The notes below the pieces were generated by a model. That model had not been told where the DNA came from. It made no database searches and saw only the letters and a list, made by a program, of their open reading frames with translations. Of a DNA stretch of 9,560 bases, positions 1 to 7,306 are shown piece by piece (position 1 is the stretch's first letter; every line of letters begins with the position of its first letter). The DNA lies in assembly GCA_002690445.1 (NCBI GenBank), contig NZER01000057.1, positions 6,566 through 16,125 of the forward strand, given 5' to 3'. Position numbers and translations under genes: made by a program. The stretch is from Candidatus Pacearchaeota archaeon. Its GTDB lineage: Archaea; Nanoarchaeota; Nanoarchaeia; Pacearchaeales; GW2011-AR1.

Positions 1-366
1 GGTAGACTTACGAATCTATTGGACGAAACAGCCATGGACAACGAAGGACGAAGAATTTCTATGAGTTTAGTGGAAGCTATAAGCACAGCTCAAAACGAAT
101 ATAACTCATGCGTAAATAGACAGCATAAATTACTAAGTGACCTAAAACAAAAAAGAAGCGATAGGCTAAGTAAGCAAATACAGGACAATGCAAGCATTCT
201 CAATTTAGTAGAAACTTGGAAAGAAGAACAAACAAGGAAAGAGTTAATAAGAATGGCGGAACTTAGGAAGAAGGTTGTTAAAGAAACAGTCGATGAGCTA
301 TCGACAATGGACCAAGTAAAGGCTAGGATATTTGGCCTATCGGAGGAGGACGCGATTAATGGCTGA
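1..366 (+). CDS. Candidate small terminase subunit, 5'-truncated by the window edge
   Basis: The frame is open from base 1 to a TGA at 364-366, leaving 121 visible residues, so the true start is probably outside the window. A start inside is possible at ATG 34 or ATG 61; the latter has an AAGGA 12 bases upstream. The visible part is almost wholly predicted helix, rich in Lys, Arg, Glu and Gln with no hydrophobic segment, as expected for a coiled-coil oligomer. There is no catalytic motif. It overlaps the next gene by 8 bases and lies two genes ahead of the large terminase. In T4-type phages the small terminase (gp16, a coiled-coil ring that recognises DNA and stimulates the ATPase) sits just before the large one. 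The assignment therefore rests on position and helical character, not on a recognised motif. It could equally be another small DNA-binding or assembly protein. Confidence 0.45.
   Translation, partial: GRLTNLLDETAMDNEGRRISMSLVEAISTAQNEYNSCVNRQHKLLSDLKQKRSDRLSKQIQDNASILNLVETWKEEQTRKELIRMAELRKKVVKETVDELSTMDQVKARIFGLSEEDAING
342..350 (+). promoter_or_regulatory. Ribosome binding site deciding the nuclease start
   Basis: GGAGGAGGA lies 8 bases before the ATG at 359. It is one of the strongest Shine-Dalgarno matches in the window and favours ATG 359 over the upstream in-frame TTG at 332. It sits inside the end of the preceding gene, so the two are probably translationally coupled. Confidence 0.75.
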
Positions 367-1288
367 GTTAACTTGTAAGATAGACGGAGCAAAGTTCGAA
401 ACGGAAAAAGAACTCCATAGGTACTTGCGCAAATTTAAAATTAGGATGGCGGAATACTATCAGAAATATTATCCTCGTAGAGATCTGCTTACGGGGGAAT
501 TGATAAAGTTTAAAAATAAGAATTATTATTTTTCCAATCATTTTAATTCTAGAGTCAATATGAAAAAATGGCTCAAAGAAACGCCTAAAGAAAAAGCTAA
601 GGAGTTTTGCGTAAAAATTATTGAAGAAAGAAAAGAAAGAAGGAGTTTAGCTTATTCCCCGACTCAAGTTGAAATGCGTTGTACTATGATGCCGCCGATT
701 CATTATTACCAAGAATTATTTGGTGACTTCTATTCCCTATGTTCGGAGCTCGATTTGAAACCTAGGTTTAATAAATTTCCTTCAGAAGAGATAAAGGAGG
801 AAATAGAAGAAGGCTACGAAATAGTAATCGATACAAGAGAACAGAAACCCTTAAATATAAACTACCAAACAAGAAGAGAAGGCTTAAAATTTGCTGACTA
901 TTGGCTCGACAAAGAAGATAATAAATGCTACGTAGAAAGAAAAGAAACTAAAGATTTTATAGGTACATTTACGGGAGGGTGCGATAGATTTTGCAGAGAA
1001 TTAGAGAGGGCGGACGAGCAAGATGCTTACGTAGTTGTAGTCGTGGAAAATTCATTAGATAACATGATGAAATTCAATTACCTTAAATATGTAACTAAAA
1101 AAGTACAGGTTACTCCTGAATACGTAATGAGAAACGTTAGAGATATAATCCAGAAGCATGAGAACGTACAATTCCTTTTTGCTAAAGGTAGAACAGAGGC
1201 TACGAGATTAACCAGAAAACTATTCTTCTCCGGCACGAACTATAAAGACGTAGACCTACAATTAGCTTATGAGTTAAAACTTTTATGA
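359..1288 (+). CDS. ERCC4/XPF-type nuclease
   Basis: This is a 309-residue protein. The nuclease domain spans about residues 150-285. It shows an acidic motif VIDTREQ (Asp158), a 'GDY'-like motif FADYW (Asp180), and the family signature ERKETKD at 193-199, which fits ERK-x3-D exactly. These residues coordinate metal in XPF/Mus81-family endonucleases, which cut branched or flap DNA. No helicase domain or HhH tail is visible, so it is a small stand-alone nuclease. Residues 6-28 look like a C2H2 finger (CKIDGAKF then LHRYLRKFKI) that has lost most metal ligands. Residues 30-72 (YYPRRDLLTGE to WLKE) form a basic, aromatic-rich segment that may bind DNA. The gene overlaps its upstream neighbour by 8 bases and ends one base before the large terminase. 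A role in trimming or debranching DNA before or during packaging is inference. The nuclease class is firm; the substrate is unknown. Confidence 0.85.
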   Translation: MAELTCKIDGAKFETEKELHRYLRKFKIRMAEYYQKYYPRRDLLTGELIKFKNKNYYFSNHFNSRVNMKKWLKETPKEKAKEFCVKIIEERKERRSLAYSPTQVEMRCTMMPPIHYYQELFGDFYSLCSELDLKPRFNKFPSEEIKEEIEEGYEIVIDTREQKPLNINYQTRREGLKFADYWLDKEDNKCYVERKETKDFIGTFTGGCDRFCRELERADEQDAYVVVVVENSLDNMMKFNYLKYVTKKVQVTPEYVMRNVRDIIQKHENVQFLFAKGRTEATRLTRKLFFSGTNYKDVDLQLAYELKLL

Positions 1289-1289
1289 T

Positions 1290-3143
1290 ATGTGGTCTTG
1301 CCCGGAAAAATATAAAATAGAAGTAGAGGACGTAAACTCTAGACTAAATAAGCTAGAGGGTTACCTTGAAGACAAGCAAGCGAAAATCACTCTGGCGGAG
1401 TTTCTTAGAAACAATCTATATTTTACCACATATCTTTTAAGTGGCATAAAGTTGGCTCCCTACCAAGAGATAACACTAAGGGGCTTATTCAACAGAAATT
1501 TTAGCATGTGTGTCTGGGGTCGTGGCTGTGGCAAAAGTTTTATAGCCGCTATCTATTGTTTTCTTCAGTGTATTTTCGAACCGAACACAAAGATACTTAT
1601 AGCTGGTCCAACTTTTCGTACAGCGAGATTCATTTTTAACAATATAGAAAAAATAGTAGAAACAAAAGAGGCCGTCCTACTGGCCCAAGCTTTTGGAGCC
1701 AAGGTAAAAAGGAACGATCAATACGAGTGGAAAATAAACAACGGAACAATCACTGCTATTCCGTTAAGTGGGGAAAAGATCCGTGGTTTTCGCGCTAACA
1801 TTCTTGTGCTTGACGAGTTCCTTCTTTTGCCGGAAGACATAATTAAAAATGTTCTAATGCCTTTCTTGGTTGCCCCTCAAGATATGGCAAGGAGAATGCA
1901 TATAAAAGAAGTAGAGGATGATTTAATAAGGAGGGGAGCTTTAGAGGAGAAAGCTAGAACTAAGTTTGAAAACGCTTCTAAAATGATAGCCTTATCTTCC
2001 GCCAGTTATACTTTTGAAAATTTATACAAGACCTACCAAGAATGGATAAACAAAATAGAAGATAAAGATACCTCAATGGAAGCTAAGTATTTTGTCTCTC
2101 AGTTAGGCTACGAAGCATTACCTGAAGAAATGATAGATAAAACAATTATTAATGAAGCTCAAGAGGGAGGCTCTTCTCATTTTTCTTTTCAGCGGGAATA
2201 TTGTGCTCAGTTTACTGATGGTAGCGATAGTTACTTTAGTGCAAAAAAGATGGACGCTTGCACCTTGAAGGGAGACGAGGAACCTAGTACTCTTTTAGTG
2301 GGTAGAAGCGGTAGAAGATATGTTCTTGGAATAGATCCCAATATGAGCGACAGTCCTTCCGCTGACTATTTTGCTATAGCTGTTATGGAGATAGATGACG
2401 ATACCGGTTTAGGAACTTTGGTTCATTCGTATGCTGGTTTAGGCAACCTGAGTAATCATGTTAAATATTTGGCTTATTTATTTCAAGCATTTAATATCGT
2501 TTTTGTTTGTTTGGATAATGCTGGATCTGACGTCTTCGTTGACTCTTGCAACGAGTCTCAGTATTTTAAAGATATACGAACTGAATTAAAAACCATCCCC
2601 CTGAATGCTGATGCAGAAGGTGTAGACTACCAAAAGTCTTTAAGGCAAGCTAAAATAAAATATAATTTAGAGAATAACCAAATTTGTTTTAATCAAGTAT
2701 TCACTACGAGTTTTATTCGTCGAGCTAACGAATACCTTCAGGCTTGCATAGATTATAAAAAGATTTTGTTTGCCTCAAGAACCGCCTCCAACGAAGCCTT
2801 TTTTAATAGAACAAGTACTCTTAGGCTTCCCTACCCTAAAAAAATAATTTTCACTGGAGATAGAAAAGACTGGACTATGTTAGATTTTATAGAGCATCAA
2901 GACGACATGATCTACCAGACAAAAAAGCAATGTAGTCTAGTGGAGCATAAAGCTACAGCCCGAGGAGCTCAAAATTTCGATCTACCACAACACCTGAAAA
3001 GGTCTACTTCCCCGAACAAAGCTCGAAAAGATAATTATTCTGCATTAATGTTGGCGAATTGGGGTCTTAAGCTCTATAACGACATAACTAACACGCAGAC
3101 TGTCGGTACTAAGGATACTTTCGAGCCTGTTATGCTTTTTTAA
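1290..3143 (+). CDS. Terminase large subunit (packaging ATPase-nuclease)
   Basis: At 617 residues this is close to T4 gp17 (610). It powers DNA translocation into the prohead at the portal vertex and cuts the concatemer. In order: an adenine-binding Q motif near LAPYQE (Gln59); Walker A WGRGCGKS (76-83); Walker B ILVLDEF (171-177, Asp175 and catalytic Glu176); and coupling motif SSAS (236-239). An RNase H-fold nuclease follows, with acidic residues in GIDP (Asp349), CLDN (Asp409) and KDNYSALMLA (Asp581), the usual closing motif of the family. DD at 538-539 is an additional acidic pair. The start ATG is one base after the upstream stop and has no clear Shine-Dalgarno sequence, so translation probably relies on coupling. 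All catalytic motifs look intact. The T4-type form suggests headful packaging, which is inference. Confidence 0.96.
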   Translation: MWSCPEKYKIEVEDVNSRLNKLEGYLEDKQAKITLAEFLRNNLYFTTYLLSGIKLAPYQEITLRGLFNRNFSMCVWGRGCGKSFIAAIYCFLQCIFEPNTKILIAGPTFRTARFIFNNIEKIVETKEAVLLAQAFGAKVKRNDQYEWKINNGTITAIPLSGEKIRGFRANILVLDEFLLLPEDIIKNVLMPFLVAPQDMARRMHIKEVEDDLIRRGALEEKARTKFENASKMIALSSASYTFENLYKTYQEWINKIEDKDTSMEAKYFVSQLGYEALPEEMIDKTIINEAQEGGSSHFSFQREYCAQFTDGSDSYFSAKKMDACTLKGDEEPSTLLVGRSGRRYVLGIDPNMSDSPSADYFAIAVMEIDDDTGLGTLVHSYAGLGNLSNHVKYLAYLFQAFNIVFVCLDNAGSDVFVDSCNESQYFKDIRTELKTIPLNADAEGVDYQKSLRQAKIKYNLENNQICFNQVFTTSFIRRANEYLQACIDYKKILFASRTASNEAFFNRTSTLRLPYPKKIIFTGDRKDWTMLDFIEHQDDMIYQTKKQCSLVEHKATARGAQNFDLPQHLKRSTSPNKARKDNYSALMLANWGLKLYNDITNTQTVGTKDTFEPVMLF

Positions 3144-3169
3144 GTGTAACTAAAACCAAATAAGAGCTT

Positions 3170-4198
3170 ATGCCTTTTAAAATAGCAACTGGTCAAATAG
3201 ACGACGCTGCTTTTCGTACGTTTTTTAATAAAAAACTTTCGGGATCGAGCACATACACATCTGGATTTTATACTCACGACAACTCTTCCGGTTTTCTACC
3301 TTTGACGGCAGGTGGAGCTACTTCCTTTACTGGCCATAGTGGAAATATAATGAGCAGGGCTTCTGGTATGTCGACTCAGTTAAGTGGTTCATTGAGGACT
3401 AGCGGCCAAGTTCTTTTCGGAAAATCAGCTGATGTCTCTGGTCACGCCGAAACCTTCACTACTGCGGCTAGCGGTGTTTTACACACCAGCATAGAGGTGG
3501 CTTCAGGACAGTTTTCTTCTACTAGTGGAGAGTTTCTTAAATCCGGCAGTCTTTATAATACTGGTTCGGGAGATTTTTCTGTTACAGCTCCTACCGGAGC
3601 TTTGGCTTTCTCTTCTGGGCATAACGACACTCATGGATTTTTTATAGCTACTGGAGACACAACCTACAAAGCTGGTTGGATGAAGGTGGCCGGACATCCC
3701 GAGATGACAGGTTACGTAGCTACCTCTAGTGGTAATATTAGAAATAGTTTAAATGCAACTGGCGAAGCTCTTTCAACTTCTATAAATAATGTTACGTCTA
3801 ATTCATCTTCTCTCTTTTCTGCGGAAAAAACTTTCTCTTCCGGAATAAAGACGGAAAGAATTTCTTTGGGTTCTGACGGCGTCACACTAAGAGTGAATGA
3901 TAATAAGTCTGCTACTTTTGATGATGCTAGCGGAGCCTTACTTACTGTAGCTCCCGGATATGGTCCAGACGCTCCAGTGTTTTCTGTTACTGATAAAGCG
4001 GGTTTACCTTTAATTGATGTGTATGATGACGATAGAATCAATTTAGGTCCTTACGGAAAAGACATATTTAATCTGAGCGGACAAAAAGTCATGATGCAGA
4101 ATTTACCAGCTTACCCAAATACGGGTGGGCTACCAAACGGAACACTGTATGTAAGTGGCAGCACTACTGCAGGAGGAAGACACCTAATGATAATATAA
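3170..4198 (+). CDS. Ser/Gly-rich fibre-like virion protein
   Basis: This 342-residue protein is rich in Ser, Thr and Gly and contains no cysteine. Residues 24-150 carry a loose repeat built on 'SG' dipeptides spaced roughly 6-11 residues apart (for example QLSGSLRTSG, VASGQF, STSGEFLKSG). Residues 185-225 continue this with alternating hydrophobic positions, as in trimeric fibre shafts. Residues 268-305 read FSVTDKAGLPLIDVYDDD and then LGPYGKDIF, a motif I recall from structural proteins of marine myoviruses. The C-terminus has LPAYPNTGGLPNGTLYV, resembling the LPtsdPG..G.LY/W modules common in phage fibres. There is no signal peptide or catalytic motif. It starts 26 bases after the terminase with only a weak purine stretch upstream and ends 3 bases before the portal. 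Tail fibre, head fibre or neck whisker cannot be told apart. A virion fibre role is likely. Confidence 0.7.
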   Translation: MPFKIATGQIDDAAFRTFFNKKLSGSSTYTSGFYTHDNSSGFLPLTAGGATSFTGHSGNIMSRASGMSTQLSGSLRTSGQVLFGKSADVSGHAETFTTAASGVLHTSIEVASGQFSSTSGEFLKSGSLYNTGSGDFSVTAPTGALAFSSGHNDTHGFFIATGDTTYKAGWMKVAGHPEMTGYVATSSGNIRNSLNATGEALSTSINNVTSNSSSLFSAEKTFSSGIKTERISLGSDGVTLRVNDNKSATFDDASGALLTVAPGYGPDAPVFSVTDKAGLPLIDVYDDDRINLGPYGKDIFNLSGQKVMMQNLPAYPNTGGLPNGTLYVSGSTTAGGRHLMII

Positions 4199-4201
4199 AA
4201 A

Positions 4202-6088
4202 ATGACAAAGAAAAGCAACAACAAAACAGAGGTCAAACCAATGATGACAAGCTTCGCTTCGTCTCCATACACTACTACCGACCAGTCGAGTAGGACAAGA
4301 AGGAATGTTGGCGGCCAGATAGAAAGAACCAACAGATTTGAAAATATAGATAATGGACTTGTTCCGTTTAAGTATTCTAAAGGTGTCAATAACCAAAGCT
4401 CCCTTAACGTAAGAGAAGCTGTTGTTCTTTGTCAAAAAGCTTATTATAATTTTTCCGTATTCAGAAATATTATAGATTTAATGACTGAGTTTTCTGCTAC
4501 GAGATTGTATTTTACCGGAGGGAGCAAGAAGTCAAGGAATTTTCTAGAGGCTTTATTTAAAAAAATAGATATGCAAAGTTTTTTGGATAGATTTTTCAGA
4601 GAATATTATCGTTCTGGAAATGTTTTTATACATAGATTCGATACCAAGCTGCAACCTGAGGATTTTAAAAAGGTAACTCAAACTTATGGAAACTCTAGCT
4701 TATTTGCTCAGGAGGAAGATGGAGCTCTGCCTTCGAGATATATAGTACTCAACCCTGCAGATATTCAAATGGGAGGAAATATATCTTTCTTTTCTGGAAT
4801 TTATCATAAAGTGTTAAGCGACTATGAATTAGAGAGATTGAAGAACCCAAGGACAGAGGAGGATCGGGAGGTATACGATTCTCTTGATGACGAAACAAAA
4901 AAAGCTCTCAAACAGAGAAATATAGGGATGCTCAGTATTCGATTAGATAAAGATAAAGTTACTCCTGTGTTTTATAAAAAGCAAGACTATGAGCCATTTT
5001 CTGTTCCTATGGGCTTCCCTGTTCTCGAAGACATTAACTGGAAATCAGAAATGAAAAAAATGGATATGGCTATTACCCGGACAACGAACCAAGCCATACT
5101 GTTAATCACAATGGGTTCAGAACTGAAGGATGGCAGTTTAAATGTGAACCAAAGAAGCATAGAGACTATGCAAAAACTTTTTGAGAACCAATCCGTGGGT
5201 AAGGTTCTCGTTTCTGATTACACAACTCAAGCTAAGTTTGTCATACCAGATATAGCTAGCATACTTGATCCAAGAAAATACAACGTCGTAAATCAAGATA
5301 TACAAATGGGTTTGAATAATATTCTTGTTGGTGAAGAGAAGTTTGCTAACACAAGTATTAAGGTTCAAGTTTTTATAGAGAGGTTGAAGCAGGGAAGAGA
5401 TGCTTTCTTGAATCAATTCTTAATACCAGAGATAAAAAGAGTTTCTAAGACACTGGGTTTCAAAAATTATCCTGAGCCGCATTTTGAAGAGATAGAGCTG
5501 AAAGACAAGACAACTTGGAATAGAGTAGTTGCTCAATTACTGCAGTATGGAATACTGACCGCAGACGAGGGTTTGGAAGCTATAAATTCAGGTAGGTTGC
5601 CGGAGCCAGAAGAGTCTGTTGAATCCCAAAAGAAATTTAAAGAGTTAAGAGATGAAGGTTATTACAACCCTCTTATAGGCGGAAACGAAAAAGAAGAAGA
5701 AGGAAGACCTGACGGAAGCAACTCCCCTCAAACAACAAAGAAAGTTTCTCCTATAGGTGAAAATACAGTAGGCAAAGAAAAGTTCAGCATAGAAAAAATC
5801 AAAGAAAATCTAGTGTTGGCTCAAAAACTAGAGTCCGAAGTGCAAGAGCAGCTTAAAGCTAAATATGACAACAAGAGGGTTACCAATAAAATCAGGAACT
5901 TAGCGCAAGAGATTTGCCAAGTAGTTATGGCGAATGAAATGCCGGAACAATGGTCGGAAAAAGTTGTAGATTATATTGACAACCCTATCGATACAAATCA
6001 TAACAAAATAAGTGAGGTTCAATCAATAGCGTGCGAGCATCAAGTAGACGACTACTTGGCCAGTCTTTTGCATGCAAGTAAAATTTAA
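4202..6088 (+). CDS. Portal protein
   Basis: This 628-residue protein probably forms the dodecameric ring at one capsid vertex through which DNA is packaged and to which the neck docks. Portal-type features in order: a disordered N-terminus (1-60); a core from about 70 with RNIIDLMTEFSATRLYFTGG-like helices (88-107); REYYRSGNVFIHRF (133-146); LNPADIQMGG (183-192); and the stem/wing helices of 280-460. A charged linker with the GRPDG motif (490-525) leads to an extra helical domain (525-628). T4 gp20 is 524 residues, so this C-terminal domain is additional. The ATG at 4202 has no nearby Shine-Dalgarno sequence. An alternative ATG at 4241 (Met14) is preceded by GAGG at 8 bases and would remove only disordered residues. 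Position after the terminase and before the protease fits a head module. Family assignment is by overall pattern. Confidence 0.9.
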   Translation: MTKKSNNKTEVKPMMTSFASSPYTTTDQSSRTRRNVGGQIERTNRFENIDNGLVPFKYSKGVNNQSSLNVREAVVLCQKAYYNFSVFRNIIDLMTEFSATRLYFTGGSKKSRNFLEALFKKIDMQSFLDRFFREYYRSGNVFIHRFDTKLQPEDFKKVTQTYGNSSLFAQEEDGALPSRYIVLNPADIQMGGNISFFSGIYHKVLSDYELERLKNPRTEEDREVYDSLDDETKKALKQRNIGMLSIRLDKDKVTPVFYKKQDYEPFSVPMGFPVLEDINWKSEMKKMDMAITRTTNQAILLITMGSELKDGSLNVNQRSIETMQKLFENQSVGKVLVSDYTTQAKFVIPDIASILDPRKYNVVNQDIQMGLNNILVGEEKFANTSIKVQVFIERLKQGRDAFLNQFLIPEIKRVSKTLGFKNYPEPHFEEIELKDKTTWNRVVAQLLQYGILTADEGLEAINSGRLPEPEESVESQKKFKELRDEGYYNPLIGGNEKEEEGRPDGSNSPQTTKKVSPIGENTVGKEKFSIEKIKENLVLAQKLESEVQEQLKAKYDNKRVTNKIRNLAQEICQVVMANEMPEQWSEKVVDYIDNPIDTNHNKISEVQSIACEHQVDDYLASLLHASKI

Positions 6089-6092
6089 AAAT

Positions 6093-7244
6093 ATGAGCGA
6101 AAATACAGATAATATACAAGATGTAAACCAGTATCTAGGCGGAACAGATATAGACATTGCGGTTCCAGACATTCCCCTGCCGCCTGAGCCAGAGGAGAAA
6201 AAAGAGATCGAAGACAAGGTTGACGGAGCTTTCAAATTTGCTTTCATAGGGTCTGGTCAAGGTGGATCAAGAATAGCTGAGACTTTTCATAAGTTAGGCT
6301 ATAGAAAAGTTGGTATAATTAATACAGCTCAGCAGGATCTAAATACGGTAAACGTAGAGAACAAGCTTTGTATAGGTTCCGGTGGAGCAGGGAAAGATAG
6401 GGCAGTCGCTGCTAAATGTTTCGAAGAGAAAGCTGACGATGTCTTAGATTTTATGCGTCGTTCTTTTGGTGAAGACGTTGATAGGATTTTTGTTTGCGCT
6501 GGCGCAGGTGGCGGTTCTGGAGCAGGCACACTGAAGCCTTTAGTCAGTTCAGCAAGAGAACTGCAAGAGACTTTGCAATCAGACAGTAAGAAGGTAGGAG
6601 TTATCCTAGCTCTACCAAAATATTCAGAAGGCAAGAAAGTTAACGCCAATGCTTACGAGACCTTAAAAGAAGCGAGCGAGCTAGTGGAAAGCGGCGTAGT
6701 CTCTCCTTTAGTAATTATAGACAACGAAAAAACCAGCAAAATATATTCTAACGTTTCGGTGGCTAACTTTTGGCAGACAGCAAACATGAGCATGGCGGGA
6801 GTATTTCATTTGTTCAACATGACAGCTTCAAGGGATAGCTCTTATTCCTCTTTCGATTCTAGTGACTACAAAAGTGTCCTTGATTCTGGTATAGTGATAT
6901 TTGGAGCTACTCCCGTACCGGAGTGGAAAGACCCTATTAATATATCTAGAGCGGTTAGAGGTATAGCTCAAACCGGCAGCATGTCGGGAGGCATAGATAT
7001 AACGACAGCTAATACCGCTGGAGCCATTCTAATTGGCGGAAAAGAAGTGTTAGATAACGTACCTCAATCCAACCTTGATCAAGCCTTTGATCAATTAACT
7101 AGAATTTTGAGTTCTGGAAGTGTAGTGCATAGGGGTATCTACAGTGGGGACAAAGACAACTTAACTGTATTCACAATTATAGGTGGAATAGCTACTCCAA
7201 ACGAAAAATTAGAAGAATTGAAGAAACTTGGAGACGTGGAATAA
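6093..7244 (+). CDS. FtsZ/tubulin-superfamily GTPase of a phage
   Basis: A 383-residue protein with all tubulin/FtsZ nucleotide loops in order. T1 is FIGSGQGGSRIA (51-62). T2 is NTAQQDL (77-83; FtsZ has NTDAQAL). T3 is GSGGAGKDR (95-103). T4, the signature, is AGAGGGSGAGT (136-146; FtsZ AGMGGGTGTGA). T5 is YSEGKKV (177-183; FtsZ FEGxxR). The T7 synergy loop is FDSSDYKSVL (254-263), where Asp255 and Asp258 align with the catalytic Asp pair of the FtsZ DFADV motif. A C-terminal FtsZ-like domain follows (RAVRGI, then NLTVFTIIGGI ending near 366). The family polymerises head to tail with GTP hydrolysis at the interface. The core matches FtsZ in size. Residues 1-46 are an acidic, Pro-rich extension, and only about 17 residues follow the core, so the FtsA/ZipA-binding tail is missing. 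I chose ATG 6093, four bases after the portal stop; ATG 6072 would overlap the portal by 17 bases. The role (virion positioning, assembly, host division block) is unknown. Confidence 0.93.
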   Translation: MSENTDNIQDVNQYLGGTDIDIAVPDIPLPPEPEEKKEIEDKVDGAFKFAFIGSGQGGSRIAETFHKLGYRKVGIINTAQQDLNTVNVENKLCIGSGGAGKDRAVAAKCFEEKADDVLDFMRRSFGEDVDRIFVCAGAGGGSGAGTLKPLVSSARELQETLQSDSKKVGVILALPKYSEGKKVNANAYETLKEASELVESGVVSPLVIIDNEKTSKIYSNVSVANFWQTANMSMAGVFHLFNMTASRDSSYSSFDSSDYKSVLDSGIVIFGATPVPEWKDPINISRAVRGIAQTGSMSGGIDITTANTAGAILIGGKEVLDNVPQSNLDQAFDQLTRILSSGSVVHRGIYSGDKDNLTVFTIIGGIATPNEKLEELKKLGDVE

Positions 7245-7292
7245 AAAATTTCCAAAAATACCAAAAACAATGTAATTCAGGATATAGATAAC

Positions 7293-7298
7293 AGGAGA
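7293..7298 (+). promoter_or_regulatory. Strong ribosome binding site
   Basis: AGGAGA lies 8 bases before the ATG at 7307, in a 62-base gap. Most neighbours have weak or no Shine-Dalgarno matches, so this gene is likely translated at a high rate. I see no convincing -35/-10 pair in the gap and no terminator after the GTPase gene. Confidence 0.75.
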
Positions 7299-7306
7299 AA
7301 TTAGAC

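Noticed and set aside
332..358. TTG at 332 as the start of the ERCC4 nuclease
   Set aside because: The ATG at 359 has GGAGGAGGA 8 bases upstream and the nine residues added by the TTG (Tyr/Arg-rich) come from the overlapping gene.
19..366. TTG at 19 as the start of the first gene
   Set aside because: The frame is open to base 1 without a stop, so the gene most likely continues to the left of the window; the TTG has no ribosome binding site of note.
3781..3788. TATAAATA, identical to the T4 late promoter core
   Set aside because: It lies in the middle of the fibre-like gene with no gene start downstream for 400 bases, and one match in A+T-rich DNA is not significant.
3712..4041. Antisense reading frame of about 109 codons opposite the fibre gene, and similar frames opposite other genes
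   Set aside because: They overlap confidently assigned genes, have low-complexity Ser/Leu-rich translations and no ribosome binding sites; they are shadows of the coding strand.
5976..6004. Promoter inside the portal 3' end (TTGACA at 5976, CATAAC at 5999, spacing 17)
   Set aside because: The -35 is perfect, but the -10 matches only four of six bases and single TTGACA hits are expected by chance in coding DNA. It would be worth revisiting only if a transcript start is mapped ahead of the GTPase gene.
6072..6092. ATG at 6072 as the start of the FtsZ-like gene
   Set aside because: It would overlap the portal by 17 bases and has no Shine-Dalgarno sequence; ATG 6093 lies four bases after the portal stop. 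The choice is not proven, since 6093 also lacks a clear ribosome binding site.
6093..7244. Calling the GTPase PhuZ and the phage a nucleus-forming jumbo phage
   Set aside because: The core resembles bacterial FtsZ (NTAQQDL, SEG and DSSD motifs) and lacks the long C-terminal helix and tail of PhuZ; no other nucleus-associated gene is visible here.
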